Shown here in pieces: positions 17,283 through 25,330 of a stretch of 64,000 nucleotides of DNA (positions within the stretch are counted from its first letter, which is position 1; each line of letters begins with the position of its first letter). The translations under genes were made by a program, and so were the position numbers. The DNA lies in the NCBI RefSeq assembly GCF_000515415.1, contig NZ_KI911783.1, forward strand, positions 5,877,831 through 5,941,830. The letters are read 5' to 3'. The notes beneath the pieces were generated by a model, which saw only the letters and a program-made list of their open reading frames with translations, searched no databases and was not told where the DNA came from. This stretch comes from Bradyrhizobium sp. WSM1417. Lineage in GTDB: Bacteria; Pseudomonadota; Alphaproteobacteria; Rhizobiales; Xanthobacteraceae.

Positions 17283-18197
17283 TTACCCTTCTCCCGCCAG
17301 CCTAAACGTCCCTTCCATCATCTGCACGCATTGCCCGCCGACATGGGCGGAGACGATCTTGCTGTCCTGCTTGCGCACGCGCGTCTGCAGGATGCTCGGC
17401 CGACCCATGTCAAAGCCCTGCCCGACCGTGAGCTTCAATTCGCCATCGCGGATAGGATCGAGCTCGGCGAACAGCGCAGCCGCGGCGACCGTCGCGCTGC
17501 CGGTGGCGGGATCCTCGGCGAGGCCGCTGGCGCCGCGCATGAACATGCGCGCCTGCCGCTCGCAAGACGCCTCCGCCGCGGGCACATCGCGCGTATAGAA
17601 CCACGCCGCGAAGGCGCCGTCGCACGGAAATACCTTGCCGAAGGCCGCCGCGTCGGACCTCGCCCGTTTGAGCGCATCGCGCGAGTGCACCTCAATCACC
17701 AGAAACGGCGTTCCAACACTGACAACCTGCGGCGCATGACGGTCGATCTTGATGTCGTCTGCACTGAGCGAGATGCAGCTCGCGGCATCAGCGGCAGACA
17801 ATTGCGACAGGCGCGCCAGAGGTTGCGGCGCGGTGAGCTCAGTGCTGATCACGCGGCCCTGCTCTCGCGAGATATCGACCGGCACCAGCCCCGCCTTCTC
17901 CTCGAACCGCAGGCGCGGCTTCGGCTCCTTCGCGATCGTCGCAAGCACGAAGGCGGTACCGACATTGGGATGGCCCGCGAAAGGAAGCTCCCTGACAGGC
18001 GTGAAGATGCGCACCTCGGCATCGTTCGCCTTGTCGCGCGGCGGCAGCACGAAAGTCGTCTCGGAATAGTTGAACTCGGTCGCGATCGCCTGCATTTGCG
18101 TGGTCGACAACCCGCCGGCATCGAGCACCACGGCGAGCTGGTTGCCGCCGAAGGCGCGATCGGTGAACACGTCGACGGTGATGTAGCGGCGCTGCAT
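17283..18197 (-). CDS. PhzF-family isomerase/epimerase-like protein
   Basis: The 304-residue protein is a normal PhzF length and begins YITVDVFTDRAFGGNQLAVV. The catalytic Glu is present in FNYSETTFV (about residue 46), followed by the family motif ELPFAGHPNVGTAFVL and a late DPATGSATVAAAA. PhzF proteins catalyse proton-shift isomerisation of small acids; outside phenazine clusters the substrate is unknown, and no phenazine genes are nearby. Confidence 0.88.
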   Translation of the reverse strand: MQRRYITVDVFTDRAFGGNQLAVVLDAGGLSTTQMQAIATEFNYSETTFVLPPRDKANDAEVRIFTPVRELPFAGHPNVGTAFVLATIAKEPKPRLRFEEKAGLVPVDISREQGRVISTELTAPQPLARLSQLSAADAASCISLSADDIKIDRHAPQVVSVGTPFLVIEVHSRDALKRARSDAAAFGKVFPCDGAFAAWFYTRDVPAAEASCERQARMFMRGASGLAEDPATGSATVAAAALFAELDPIRDGELKLTVGQGFDMGRPSILQTRVRKQDSKIVSAHVGGQCVQMMEGTFRLAGEG

Positions 18198-18384
18198 CTT
18201 TATTTCCCTTACGCAATCGCAGCCGCAATCGACCGCGTCGCCGGCACTCTACAAGCCGGCGGCATCGTCCGTCATGCCCCAAAATTGAGTGCAATCGGAG
18301 CAATCGCGGTGATGCGTTGGAAGCCGAGAAGCGGCTTCCACAATGCAAGACCCAAAGGCTAGCAGAGATATTTCATCACACGCG

Positions 18385-18420
18385 CCTTCAACGAAACGCG
18401 CCCCCCTTCAACGAAACGCG
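18385..18420. repeat. Two 16-bp direct repeats, 20-bp period
   Basis: CCTTCAACGAAACGCG occurs at 18385-18400 and again at 18405-18420, two helical turns apart, in the 250-bp gap between the convergent ends/starts of the cyclase and PhzF genes. It lies just past the stop of the cyclase gene and upstream of the PhzF start. Confidence 0.5.
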
Positions 18421-18449
18421 ACTCACATTTGAACGCGCAGGAGGCGGCC

Positions 18450-19781
18450 TCAACCCAGCTGAAAGACGAGCACCTTCTGCTCATAGCCGCGCACCTGGAC
18501 CTCGCCGAGCGCGACGGCATCGCTGCCGTCCTCGCCCAGCGCCTCGCGAACGGCCGCCGAGATCAACAGTTGGGACCCGAACTCCTTGTTCAGCGCCTCC
18601 AGCCGGGAGGCGAAGTTCACGGTGTCGCCGATGACGGTGTATTCCTTGCGCCGGGGCGAGCCGATATTGCCGGCCACGACCTCGCCGAAATGGATGCCGA
18701 TTCCGATTCTGAGCGGCCAGCTCGTCTGCGCGTTGATGCGCTCCATCGCGGTTAGCATCTCGCGGCCCGCGGCGACCGCGCGGTGCGCGGCGTCGGAAGT
18801 CTCCAGCGGCGCACCGAACAGGGCGAGAAAGCCGTCGCCCAAAAACTTGTTCACGATGCCACCCTCACGGTCGAGGATGTCGACCAGCACGGCGAAGGCG
18901 CCGTCGAGCCGGTCGACCACCTCCTGCGGGGTCCGCGACTGCGCGCCGGCGGTGAAGCCGCGGAAGTCGACGAACATCACGGCGACGCGGCGGAGGTCGC
19001 CGGCGGCGCTCGTGCCCGCCGCCATCAGCCGCTCCACCACCTGCGGCGAAACGTGCTGGCCGAACAGGTTGGTCACCCGGTCGCGCGCGGTCGCTGCGGC
19101 AATGCTGGCGGCGAACTGGCGGCGGAGTTGCGCACCGACCGCGCCTGCAAGCACGCCGCAGATCAGGATGATGGTGCTTCGCACCGCGTGGAAGTAGATC
19201 TGCGGCTCGCCGCTCCCGCTGGCGGGATCGAAAATCAGCGCCACGGTGAGCAACTCACCCGCAGCGACGAAGCCGGTGAAGGTGGACAGCCAGAAGTCGA
19301 GCCGCAGGGTCGAAAGAATGACGAAAATGAAATAGATCAGCGGTACGACGAAGCCGAGCGCCTGGCTCGCGCCCATACTGCGGATCTGCAGGATCAGGAT
19401 GACAGTCGGCAGCGAGGTCTCGATCAGCGCGCCGATATAGCGCCGGATCACCGGCAGATCGCGGTCGAGCTTGAGGTTTCGCCTGATCTGGCTGTGGACC
19501 CAGACTTCGAACAGGATGAAGCCGGTCAGGAGACCATAGACCTCGGCAAGCCCCTCCGTGCCTCGCCAGACCCGCTGCACCACGGAGGAATCGACGAGAT
19601 AGATCGCGGTGAGGAACACGACGATGACGCAGCCCGTCGTGATCAGCGCCCTCACCCGCACGAGTTCGGTCCGCAGCACTTCGCGCGTCAGCTCGCGCTC
19701 GAAGTCTTCGGACATCACGGCATGCTGCCGGGCCTTCCTGCTCGCAAAACTGACCATTCCGCCCCCTTGATTCCGGGGCAT
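18450..19781 (-). CDS. Six-helix membrane class III adenylate cyclase
   Basis: The 443-residue product has about six hydrophobic segments (roughly 45-220), a short linker with VTNLFGQHVSPQVVERLM and a class III cyclase domain. All key residues are visible: metal Asp in FVDFRGFT (D272), specificity Lys and metal Asp in NKFLGDG (K312, D316), and TVNFASRLE for the transition state. It should make cAMP. It begins six bases after the stop of the ABC permease, so it is the last gene of the exporter operon; GAGGCAAG in the end of that gene serves as ribosome site. Confidence 0.9.
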   Translation of the reverse strand: MPRNQGGGMVSFASRKARQHAVMSEDFERELTREVLRTELVRVRALITTGCVIVVFLTAIYLVDSSVVQRVWRGTEGLAEVYGLLTGFILFEVWVHSQIRRNLKLDRDLPVIRRYIGALIETSLPTVILILQIRSMGASQALGFVVPLIYFIFVILSTLRLDFWLSTFTGFVAAGELLTVALIFDPASGSGEPQIYFHAVRSTIILICGVLAGAVGAQLRRQFAASIAAATARDRVTNLFGQHVSPQVVERLMAAGTSAAGDLRRVAVMFVDFRGFTAGAQSRTPQEVVDRLDGAFAVLVDILDREGGIVNKFLGDGFLALFGAPLETSDAAHRAVAAGREMLTAMERINAQTSWPLRIGIGIHFGEVVAGNIGSPRRKEYTVIGDTVNFASRLEALNKEFGSQLLISAAVREALGEDGSDAVALGEVQVRGYEQKVLVFQLG

Positions 19782-19787
19782 CTTGCC

Positions 19788-20951
19788 TCAATCCAGCGTG
19801 CGGCGGAAGCGCGTCACGGCGATGGTCATGGCGAGCAGCATCAGGACCGCCAGCGCCAGCGCGTCGAAACGCAAATTTTGCATGCTCGCGCCCTTCAGCA
19901 TGATGGCGCGGACGATGCGCAAATAATGCGTCAATGGCAGGCACTCGCCGACATATTGCGCCCAGGCCGGCATCCCGGCGAACGGGAACATGAAGCCGGA
20001 CAGCAAGATGCTCGGTAGGAAGAACATCATCGACATCTGCATGGCCTGAAGCTGGTTCTGCACCAGCGTCGAGATCGTGTACCCGATCGCCAAATTGGTC
20101 GTGATGAACAGCGTCGAGAGCAGCGCCAGCAGGAACAGATTGCCGAGCACCGGCACGCCGAATAGGCCGACCCCGATGCCGATGATGAGGAACGCCTGCA
20201 CGAACCCGACCAGCACGTAAGGGATGATCTTGCCGAACATCACCTCGACCGGCCTGATCGGCATCGACAGCAGGGCCTCCATGGTACCGCGCTCGACCTC
20301 CCGCGTGACCGAGAGCGCGGTGAAGATGAGCATGGTCATGGTGAGGATGGTGCCGACGAGGCCCGGCACGATGTTGAGGCTCGACGCGGCGGCGGGGTTG
20401 TAGCGGGCATGCGCGCGTATCTCGAACGGCATCTCCGGGGGATCTCCGATGTAGAGATCGTGCTTGAGTGCGGTCTGCACGATCATGCCGAGCGAGCCGA
20501 TCGCCGCGCTCGCTGCAACCGGATCGGTGGCGTCGGCCGCGACCAGCAGCGCCGGCTTATCGCCGCGCCGCACCGCCCGCTCGAAGCCGCGCGGGATCTC
20601 GACGCCGAACAGAACCTTGCCGGATTTCAGGAGATTGTCGAAATCCTCGACGTCGTGCACTTCGTAGAGAAAGCGGAAATAGGCGGTGTTCTCCAGCGCC
20701 TTCAGGATCGAGCGGGCGAGATCGGAATCCTCCTGAAGCAGCACCGCGCTCGGTAGATTGTGCGGCGTGGTGTTGATGGCATAGCCGAACAGGAGCAGCT
20801 GCATCACCGGCAGCATCACGATCATCGCAAACGACACCCGGTCGCGCCTGAGCTGGATGAATTCCTTGATCAGCATCGCATAGGAGCGCCTCCAGAAGCC
20901 GAAGCGCTCCCGGATCGCCTGCTGGGGTTCGGGACGATCGACCGCGCTCAT
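19788..20951 (-). CDS. ABC-2 type exporter permease (YbhS/YbhR-like)
   Basis: The 387-residue protein has one N-terminal membrane helix after KEFIQLRRDRVSFAM, a large extracytoplasmic domain, and five C-terminal helices with the ABC-2 landmarks SVTREVERGTMEALLSMPIR and FLPSILLSGFMFPFAGMP. The ATG (20949-20951) overlaps the ATPase stop as ATGA. Only one permease gene is present, so the channel is probably a homodimer. It works with the adjacent HlyD-like lipoprotein to export an unknown compound. Confidence 0.9.
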   Translation of the reverse strand: MSAVDRPEPQQAIRERFGFWRRSYAMLIKEFIQLRRDRVSFAMIVMLPVMQLLLFGYAINTTPHNLPSAVLLQEDSDLARSILKALENTAYFRFLYEVHDVEDFDNLLKSGKVLFGVEIPRGFERAVRRGDKPALLVAADATDPVAASAAIGSLGMIVQTALKHDLYIGDPPEMPFEIRAHARYNPAAASSLNIVPGLVGTILTMTMLIFTALSVTREVERGTMEALLSMPIRPVEVMFGKIIPYVLVGFVQAFLIIGIGVGLFGVPVLGNLFLLALLSTLFITTNLAIGYTISTLVQNQLQAMQMSMMFFLPSILLSGFMFPFAGMPAWAQYVGECLPLTHYLRIVRAIMLKGASMQNLRFDALALAVLMLLAMTIAVTRFRRTLD

Positions 20952-21880
20952 TGGAAATTGTCCTTGGAACGGCCCATCAATTCGATGAACACGTCTTCCA
21001 ATGACGGCGATGATTTGTGCCAATGCAGTCCGCTTTTTTCGCGCCACGGCGCGATGCTGGCCTCGAGCGCGGCGACGTCGCGGCCGGAGACGTGCAGCGA
21101 CGTGCCGAACGGCGCCACCATGTCGATCCCGGCCTTGCCGGTGAGCGCAGCGGTGAGCTCGTTCAGGTCCTCGCCTGTCACAGTGTAGGTCGTCAACGCG
21201 GATTTCGCGATCACCTCGTCCACGGTGCCATGCACAAGCAGATGGCCATAGGCGATATAAGCGATCTCGTGACAGCGCTCGGCCTCGTCCATGTAGTGTG
21301 TCGAGACCAGCACGGTGAGACCGTCGGCCGCCAGTGCATGAATCTCGTTCCAGAAATCGCGCCGCGCTTTGGGATCGACGCCGGCGGTCGGCTCGTCGAG
21401 CAGCAGCAGTTTCGGATTGGGCAGCGTGCAGGCGCCCAACGCCAGCCGCTGCTTCCAGCCGCCGGAGAGCTCGCCCGCGAGCTGCTCCTCGCGGCCCGAG
21501 AGCCCCAGCCGCTTGATCATGTCGCGCGCGGCGCCGCGTGCATCGCGAAGGCCGTATAGGCGCGCGACGAATTCGAGGTTTTCGCGGACAGAGAGATCCT
21601 GATAGAGGCTGAAGCGCTGGGTCATGTAGCCGACCTGGCGCTTGATCTTTTCCGCATCGCGCCTGATGTCGTAGCCGAGGCAGGTGCCCTCGCCGCTGTC
21701 GGGCGTGAGCAGGCCGCAGAGGATGCGGATGGTCGTCGTCTTGCCCGAGCCGTTGGGGCCGAGGAAGCCGTAGATCGAACCCCGCTTCACCTGCATCGAC
21801 AAATCGTGCACGACCTCGCGGCCGCCGAACGACTTGCTCAGGCCCTTGACGTCGACCGCAATGCCATTGCCGCCGTTCAT
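20948..21880 (-). CDS. ABC exporter ATP-binding protein (YbhF/CcmA-like)
   Basis: The 310-residue ATPase has Walker A GPNGSGKTTT, signature ELSGGWKQRLALG and Walker B LLLLDEPTAGVDP, and a C-terminal extension typical of drug-export ATPases (to SLEDVFIELMGRSKD). It is a single domain, unlike the double ATPase YbhF. Its ATG overlaps the HlyD stop by four bases, indicating coupling. Confidence 0.92.
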   Translation of the reverse strand: MNGGNGIAVDVKGLSKSFGGREVVHDLSMQVKRGSIYGFLGPNGSGKTTTIRILCGLLTPDSGEGTCLGYDIRRDAEKIKRQVGYMTQRFSLYQDLSVRENLEFVARLYGLRDARGAARDMIKRLGLSGREEQLAGELSGGWKQRLALGACTLPNPKLLLLDEPTAGVDPKARRDFWNEIHALAADGLTVLVSTHYMDEAERCHEIAYIAYGHLLVHGTVDEVIAKSALTTYTVTGEDLNELTAALTGKAGIDMVAPFGTSLHVSGRDVAALEASIAPWREKSGLHWHKSSPSLEDVFIELMGRSKDNFQ

Positions 21881-22674
21881 CGCTTGTCCGCCACGGGGGT
21901 TTTTGGATTGAGATGGACGTCGATCGGTTGTCCGACACGCAGCGCATCGGGGCGCGACGGCCGCGCCTGGATCAGGTAGACGAGCTTGTTGCGCTCCTCG
22001 AGGCTGTAGATGACAGGCGGGGTGTATTCGGCCGATGTCGCGATGAAATAGATCTTTGCGGTGAGATCGGCGGCGCAATTGTCGCACGCGATCCGCACCG
22101 TGTCGCCGATCGCAAGCTTCGGCAGCTCGGTCTCCGGCACGAAGAAACGCAGCTTCATGTTGCCGGGAGGCATGATCGAGAGCACAGGCCGCTGCGCTGC
22201 CACCATCTCGCCCTCGCGAAAATAGATCTGCTGGATGGTACCAGCCACGGGCGCAAAGCCCTTGCGCCGCGCCATCCGCGTCTCCGAGGTCGCCACCCGC
22301 GCCTCGGCGACGCGCAAGGCAGAGACGGCCGAGTCGAGATTGGCCTGCGTGCCCGAGCCGGTCTTGCTCAGCGAGGCCGCGCGGTCATAGGTCTGCTGCG
22401 CGTTGGCAAGCGTCGCCTTGTTCTGGTTGAGATCGGCAAGCTGGAGATCGTCGTCAACGGAATAGAGGTGATCTCCGACCTTGACCTCGTCGCCCTCGCG
22501 GATGTTCAGCTTGGTCACGCGGCCCGCCTCGTCCGGGCTGACGAAGATCATGTCGGCCTCGACCCAGCCCTGGAAGCCGGGCTCGCGCTTCTCCTTGCAG
22601 CCGGCAAGACCGGTCGCGAGGACGACAACCGCGATAGCACAGAGGCGCGGCAGGTGATTCTGTCGAACCCTCAC
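21877..22674 (-). CDS. HlyD/YbhG-family periplasmic adaptor lipoprotein
   Basis: From the GTG at 22672-22674 the product is 265 residues, with a lipoprotein signal ending in the lipobox LAGC, then a biotinyl-lipoyl-type barrel (EADMIFVSPDEAGRVTKLNI) and an alpha-hairpin (LNQNKATLANAQQTYDRAAS). It is the membrane-fusion partner of the ABC exporter. A longer in-frame start at 22794 would be translated from the REP-like repeat at 22670-22767 and gives an Arg-rich non-signal N-terminus, so I reject it. The chosen start lies at the edge of that repeat. Confidence 0.82.
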   Translation of the reverse strand: MRVRQNHLPRLCAIAVVVLATGLAGCKEKREPGFQGWVEADMIFVSPDEAGRVTKLNIREGDEVKVGDHLYSVDDDLQLADLNQNKATLANAQQTYDRAASLSKTGSGTQANLDSAVSALRVAEARVATSETRMARRKGFAPVAGTIQQIYFREGEMVAAQRPVLSIMPPGNMKLRFFVPETELPKLAIGDTVRIACDNCAADLTAKIYFIATSAEYTPPVIYSLEERNKLVYLIQARPSRPDALRVGQPIDVHLNPKTPVADKR

Positions 22675-22767
22675 CCTGAGGAGCCGCGAAGCGGCGTCTC
22701 GAAGGGCGAGGAGCCACAGCCGGGCCTGCATCCTTCGAGACGCGCGTTCCGCGCTCCTCAGGATGAG
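22670..22767. repeat. REP-like palindromic element inside the exporter operon
   Basis: The arms 22670-22705 and 22732-22767 are imperfect inverted copies of about 36 bases, recognisable by CTGAGGAGC and GGCGTCTCGAAGG-type segments. This palindrome family is common in Bradyrhizobium-like genomes. It separates the tetR gene from the hlyD gene. Confidence 0.75.
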
Positions 22768-22790
22768 GTGAGAGATGGTTCGTGACGACC

Positions 22791-23486
22791 TCATGTCGTG
22801 CTCCGCTCGCCAAAAATCAAATCGAGATGAACGCGCAGCATGTCCTGTGCGTCGAGCGGCGCGTGCCGCGCAAACAGGCTGTGCCAGATCACCGCGATCA
22901 TCGCCGGCGCGACCAGGATCTGCGGATAGCGCGCAAGGTCCTTCTCGCGGATCTCGCCGCGGGCAACGCCGAGCTCGATCAGCGCGCGCATGCCCGCCAT
23001 CCCGCGCGAAACCACCTCGCGGTAGTAGAAATCGGCTACGGAGGGAAACCGCGGCCCCTCGGCCACGATCAGGCGCACGAGATCTCCGCGCCTGGTGCCG
23101 ATCACCTCCTTGAGGAAGTTGCTGGCAAACGTCTCGACGAGATCACGCACCGAGCCCGCCGGCGGCGGCAATGCCGTCAACCGGGTCACGACAGGCACGA
23201 TCACGGTCCGGACCAGCTCCTCGAACATCGATTCCTTGTCCTTGAAGTGCAGGTAGATGGTGCCCTTGGCGACACCCGCGCGCTTCGCGATGTCGTCGAG
23301 CCGCGTGGCGGCAAAGCCCCGCGCGATGAACTCCTCCATCGCGGCTTCCACGATCGCCGCACGCCGTTCCGCCGCGCGCGTGGCACGGCTCGGTGCGGGC
23401 GCCGCGTCGTTGCCAGCGCGTGAATTGGACTTCGCGTTGGCGCGATCTGCGGACGGCGCGGCGGCTTTGGTCGGCTTCCTCGTCAT
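22791..23486 (-). CDS. TetR/AcrR-family transcriptional repressor
   Basis: The 231-residue protein has a Lys/Ala-rich N-terminal tail, then a TetR helix-turn-helix (TRLDDIAKRAGVAKGTIYLH, about 62-81) and a ligand-binding C-terminal half. A perfect 20-base palindrome ends ten bases before its ATG, so it almost certainly autoregulates and controls the exporter genes downstream. No clear ribosome site precedes the ATG, so translation may be weak or leaderless. Confidence 0.9.
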   Translation of the reverse strand: MTRKPTKAAAPSADRANAKSNSRAGNDAAPAPSRATRAAERRAAIVEAAMEEFIARGFAATRLDDIAKRAGVAKGTIYLHFKDKESMFEELVRTVIVPVVTRLTALPPPAGSVRDLVETFASNFLKEVIGTRRGDLVRLIVAEGPRFPSVADFYYREVVSRGMAGMRALIELGVARGEIREKDLARYPQILVAPAMIAVIWHSLFARHAPLDAQDMLRVHLDLIFGERSTT

Positions 23487-23495
23487 TTGCTGTAT

Positions 23496-23515
23496 ATGAC
23501 TGACCGGTCAGTCAT
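23496..23515. promoter_or_regulatory. Perfect 20-bp TetR operator
   Basis: ATGACTGACCGGTCAGTCAT is fully self-complementary, a classic TetR-family operator shape, and lies just upstream of the tetR gene. Repression of the tetR-exporter operon is the natural inference. Confidence 0.8.
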
Positions 23516-23551
23516 AGTCAAGACAAGGATACAGACCCAATCAGCCAACAA

Positions 23552-23585
23552 ATTAGTATTGACTAATTCATTAGCGCGCACTAAT
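23552..23585. promoter_or_regulatory. Paired ArsR-type operators
   Basis: ATTAGT-ATTG-ACTAAT (23552-23567) and ATTAG-CGCGCA-CTAAT (23570-23585) are two 16-base dyads with centres 18 bases apart, the second ending eight bases before the ArsR start codon. AT-rich dyads of this form are typical for ArsR/SmtB proteins. Autoregulation is inferred. Confidence 0.65.
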
Positions 23586-23593
23586 CTAATCTC

Positions 23594-23929
23594 ATGATCG
23601 CAGCCTCTCCAAATCCCATCACCACCGTGATGCGCGCCCTTGCCGACCCGACCCGACGCGCGGTGTTCGAGCGCGTCTTCGAGAGCAAGGAGATCAGCGT
23701 CGCCGAGCTCACGCGCGGAAGCGGCGTGACGCAAGGCGCGATCTCGCAACATTTGAAGTCCCTCAAGCAGGCCGGCCTCGTCGCCGAGCGTGCCGAGGGC
23801 CGCAACGTCTATTACCGTGCCGCGCCTGAAGGACTCGAACCGCTGGTCTCCTGGATGGACCATTACGGCGTGTTCTGGCGCGAGCGCTTCCAGAACCTGC
23901 GTGACCTCTTGAAGGAGATCGATCCGTGA
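23594..23929 (+). CDS. ArsR/SmtB-family regulator
   Basis: The 111-residue winged-helix protein shows LADPTRRAVFERVF, the recognition helix GVTQGAISQHLKSLKQAGLV and GRNVYYRAAPEGLEPL, without the metal-binding Cys pair of ArsR itself. The end of the gene overlaps the next gene (GTGA). Non-metal ArsR proteins coupled to AHSA1 genes are a recurrent pair, and this follows it. No ribosome site is seen before the ATG; translation may be leaderless. Confidence 0.9.
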   Translation: MIAASPNPITTVMRALADPTRRAVFERVFESKEISVAELTRGSGVTQGAISQHLKSLKQAGLVAERAEGRNVYYRAAPEGLEPLVSWMDHYGVFWRERFQNLRDLLKEIDP

Positions 23930-24390
23930 GTGCTGTTGCTTCCAACGTTCAAACCCAGGACATCGTTATTGACGAGGTCTTCCCTCATGCGACCGCGACG
24001 ATCTGGAGGGCGCTGACCAGTGCCCAGCTCATTGCGCGCTGGCTGATGCCGCCGGCCGGTTTCGAGGCCGTCGAAGGCAACACTTTCACGTTCAAGACCA
24101 ACCCGGCCGGCGCGTGGGATGGCACGATCCATTGCCGCGTTCTGGAGGTCGTGCCGAACCGGCGGTTCGCTTACGCCTGGAAGGGCGGTGACGAGGGCAA
24201 TACCGGCTACGGCTCGGCGCTCGACACCGTCGTCACCTGGTCCCTCACGCCGGTCGAGGCAGGGACGCGCGTGCGTGTGGTGCATTCGGGCTTCGTGATG
24301 TCGAAGAACGACACCGCCTATCGCAACATGAGCGACGGCTGGGTGAAGGTGGTGCAGCGACTCGACGCCATCACCGGCGAAGACCAGTAA
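23926..24390 (+). CDS. SRPBCC/AHSA1-family protein
   Basis: The 154-residue product starts at GTG overlapping the ArsR stop, with GAAGGAG upstream. It shows the AHSA1 pattern FPHATATIWRALTSAQLIARWL and a C-terminal DGWVKVVQRLDAI helix. The START-like fold has a ligand-binding cavity; ligand and function are unknown. Coupling to ArsR implies coexpression. Confidence 0.9.
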   Translation: MSAVASNVQTQDIVIDEVFPHATATIWRALTSAQLIARWLMPPAGFEAVEGNTFTFKTNPAGAWDGTIHCRVLEVVPNRRFAYAWKGGDEGNTGYGSALDTVVTWSLTPVEAGTRVRVVHSGFVMSKNDTAYRNMSDGWVKVVQRLDAITGEDQ

Positions 24391-24401
24391 GGGGCATCGC
24401 G

Positions 24402-24815
24402 ATGGACAAACCTTACACCGGCGGCTGCGCCTGCGGCGCGATCCGCTATTCGATCACGAGTGAGCCCCTGTTCAGCAATCACTGCCAATGCCGGGACTGC
24501 CAGCGCGAAAGCGGCAGCGGCCACGGCTCGTACATGACCTTCGCGCGCGCCGGCGTCACGGTGACGGGCGAGGCGAAGCACTGGGAGATGGTCGGCGACA
24601 GCGGCAATGTAAAGACGCGCGGTTTCTGCGCCCGGTGCGGCTTGCCTGTTTACCTGACCTTCGCGGCCATGCCCGACATCTTCACCATCCGCGCCGCAAG
24701 CCTTGACGAACCCGCCCGCTACGAGCCGCAAGTGGTGACTTATGCCGCGCGCGGACATGCGTGGGATCGCCTCGATCCCGACCTGCCGAAGTTCGCAGGC
24801 ATGCCGCCGGGGTAA
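24402..24815 (+). CDS. GFA (glutathione-dependent formaldehyde-activating, CENP-V) family protein
   Basis: The 137-residue protein has the Cys pattern of the zinc-binding GFA fold: GGCACGAIRY, HCQCRDCQRESG and FCARCGLPVY. Family members include S-hydroxymethylglutathione synthase-like proteins, but most have no proven activity. It follows the AHSA1 gene by 11 bases and is probably cotranscribed. Confidence 0.88.
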   Translation: MDKPYTGGCACGAIRYSITSEPLFSNHCQCRDCQRESGSGHGSYMTFARAGVTVTGEAKHWEMVGDSGNVKTRGFCARCGLPVYLTFAAMPDIFTIRAASLDEPARYEPQVVTYAARGHAWDRLDPDLPKFAGMPPG

Positions 24816-24833
24816 GGCATCGCAATTGGAAGC

Positions 24834-24852
24834 GCGCGCAAAAACCGCGCGC
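24834..24852. terminator. GC hairpin in the convergent gap
   Basis: GCGCGC (24834-24839) and GCGCGC (24847-24852) pair around AAAAACC, between the convergent GFA and DUF2000 genes. There is no T tract, so a terminator role is uncertain. Confidence 0.35.
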
Positions 24853-24856
24853 AGCG

Positions 24857-25267
24857 TCAGCTATGGAATTTCAAGCCGTCGACGATCTTGTCGATCACCT
24901 TGCGCTCGGCGCGCACGGCGAGACCGACGAGGTTGAGATCGGCCCGCGCCACCGCCCTCACCGCTTCGCGATTGGCGGCATCATGTGTGGTCTTGAACAT
25001 GTCCTCGGTATAGACCGCCGGCTTGACGCTGCGCGTCAGCGCCCGATCGAGCGCCCGCGTCAATGCGGAACCGTCGGCACCATAGATCAGGATCGGCTGT
25101 CCGATCAGCGCGTGATAGTTCGTGCCCGACGCGTCTTCATAGGGGTCGCCAATGCAATCGGGAAACGCAGCCGCGATGCCGCTGGTGAGGAAGGCCGCGA
25201 CGTTGAGCTTCTGCCAGGCTTGAAGATCGGTGCGGATCACGATGGCGATCTTGGTATCGAACTGCAT
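24857..25267 (-). CDS. DUF2000 family protein
   Basis: The 136-residue product matches DUF2000, a fold resembling peptidyl-tRNA hydrolase 2, through FDTKIAIVIRTDLQAWQKLN, GDPYEDASG and a central HALIGQPILIYGADG. No catalytic role has been established for the family. It is a lone gene on the minus strand between the GFA gene and a REP-like element. Confidence 0.82.
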   Translation of the reverse strand: MQFDTKIAIVIRTDLQAWQKLNVAAFLTSGIAAAFPDCIGDPYEDASGTNYHALIGQPILIYGADGSALTRALDRALTRSVKPAVYTEDMFKTTHDAANREAVRAVARADLNLVGLAVRAERKVIDKIVDGLKFHS

Positions 25268-25281
25268 GCAACTCCTCGACT

Positions 25282-25319
25282 GTCATTCCGGACTCGATGC
25301 TACGCAACATCGGAATGAC
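25282..25319. repeat. Short REP-like palindrome
   Basis: GTCATTCCG (25282-25290) and CGGAATGAC (25311-25319) are perfect inverted copies between the DUF2000 and DUF4189 genes. The arms match those of the larger element at 29739-29851. Confidence 0.65.
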
Positions 25320-25330
25320 GGCAACAGGAA

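Noticed and set aside
18385..18420. CRISPR-like array
   Set aside because: Only two repeats with a four-base gap and no spacers or cas genes.
20952..21947. Apparent fusion of the ABC permease with a long upstream extension
   Set aside because: The extension is an alternate frame of the ATPase gene. The permease ATG overlaps the ATPase stop in the usual coupled way.
22670..22767. Insertion sequence remnant
   Set aside because: No transposase frame or target duplication; the palindrome has the form of the dispersed REP-like elements.
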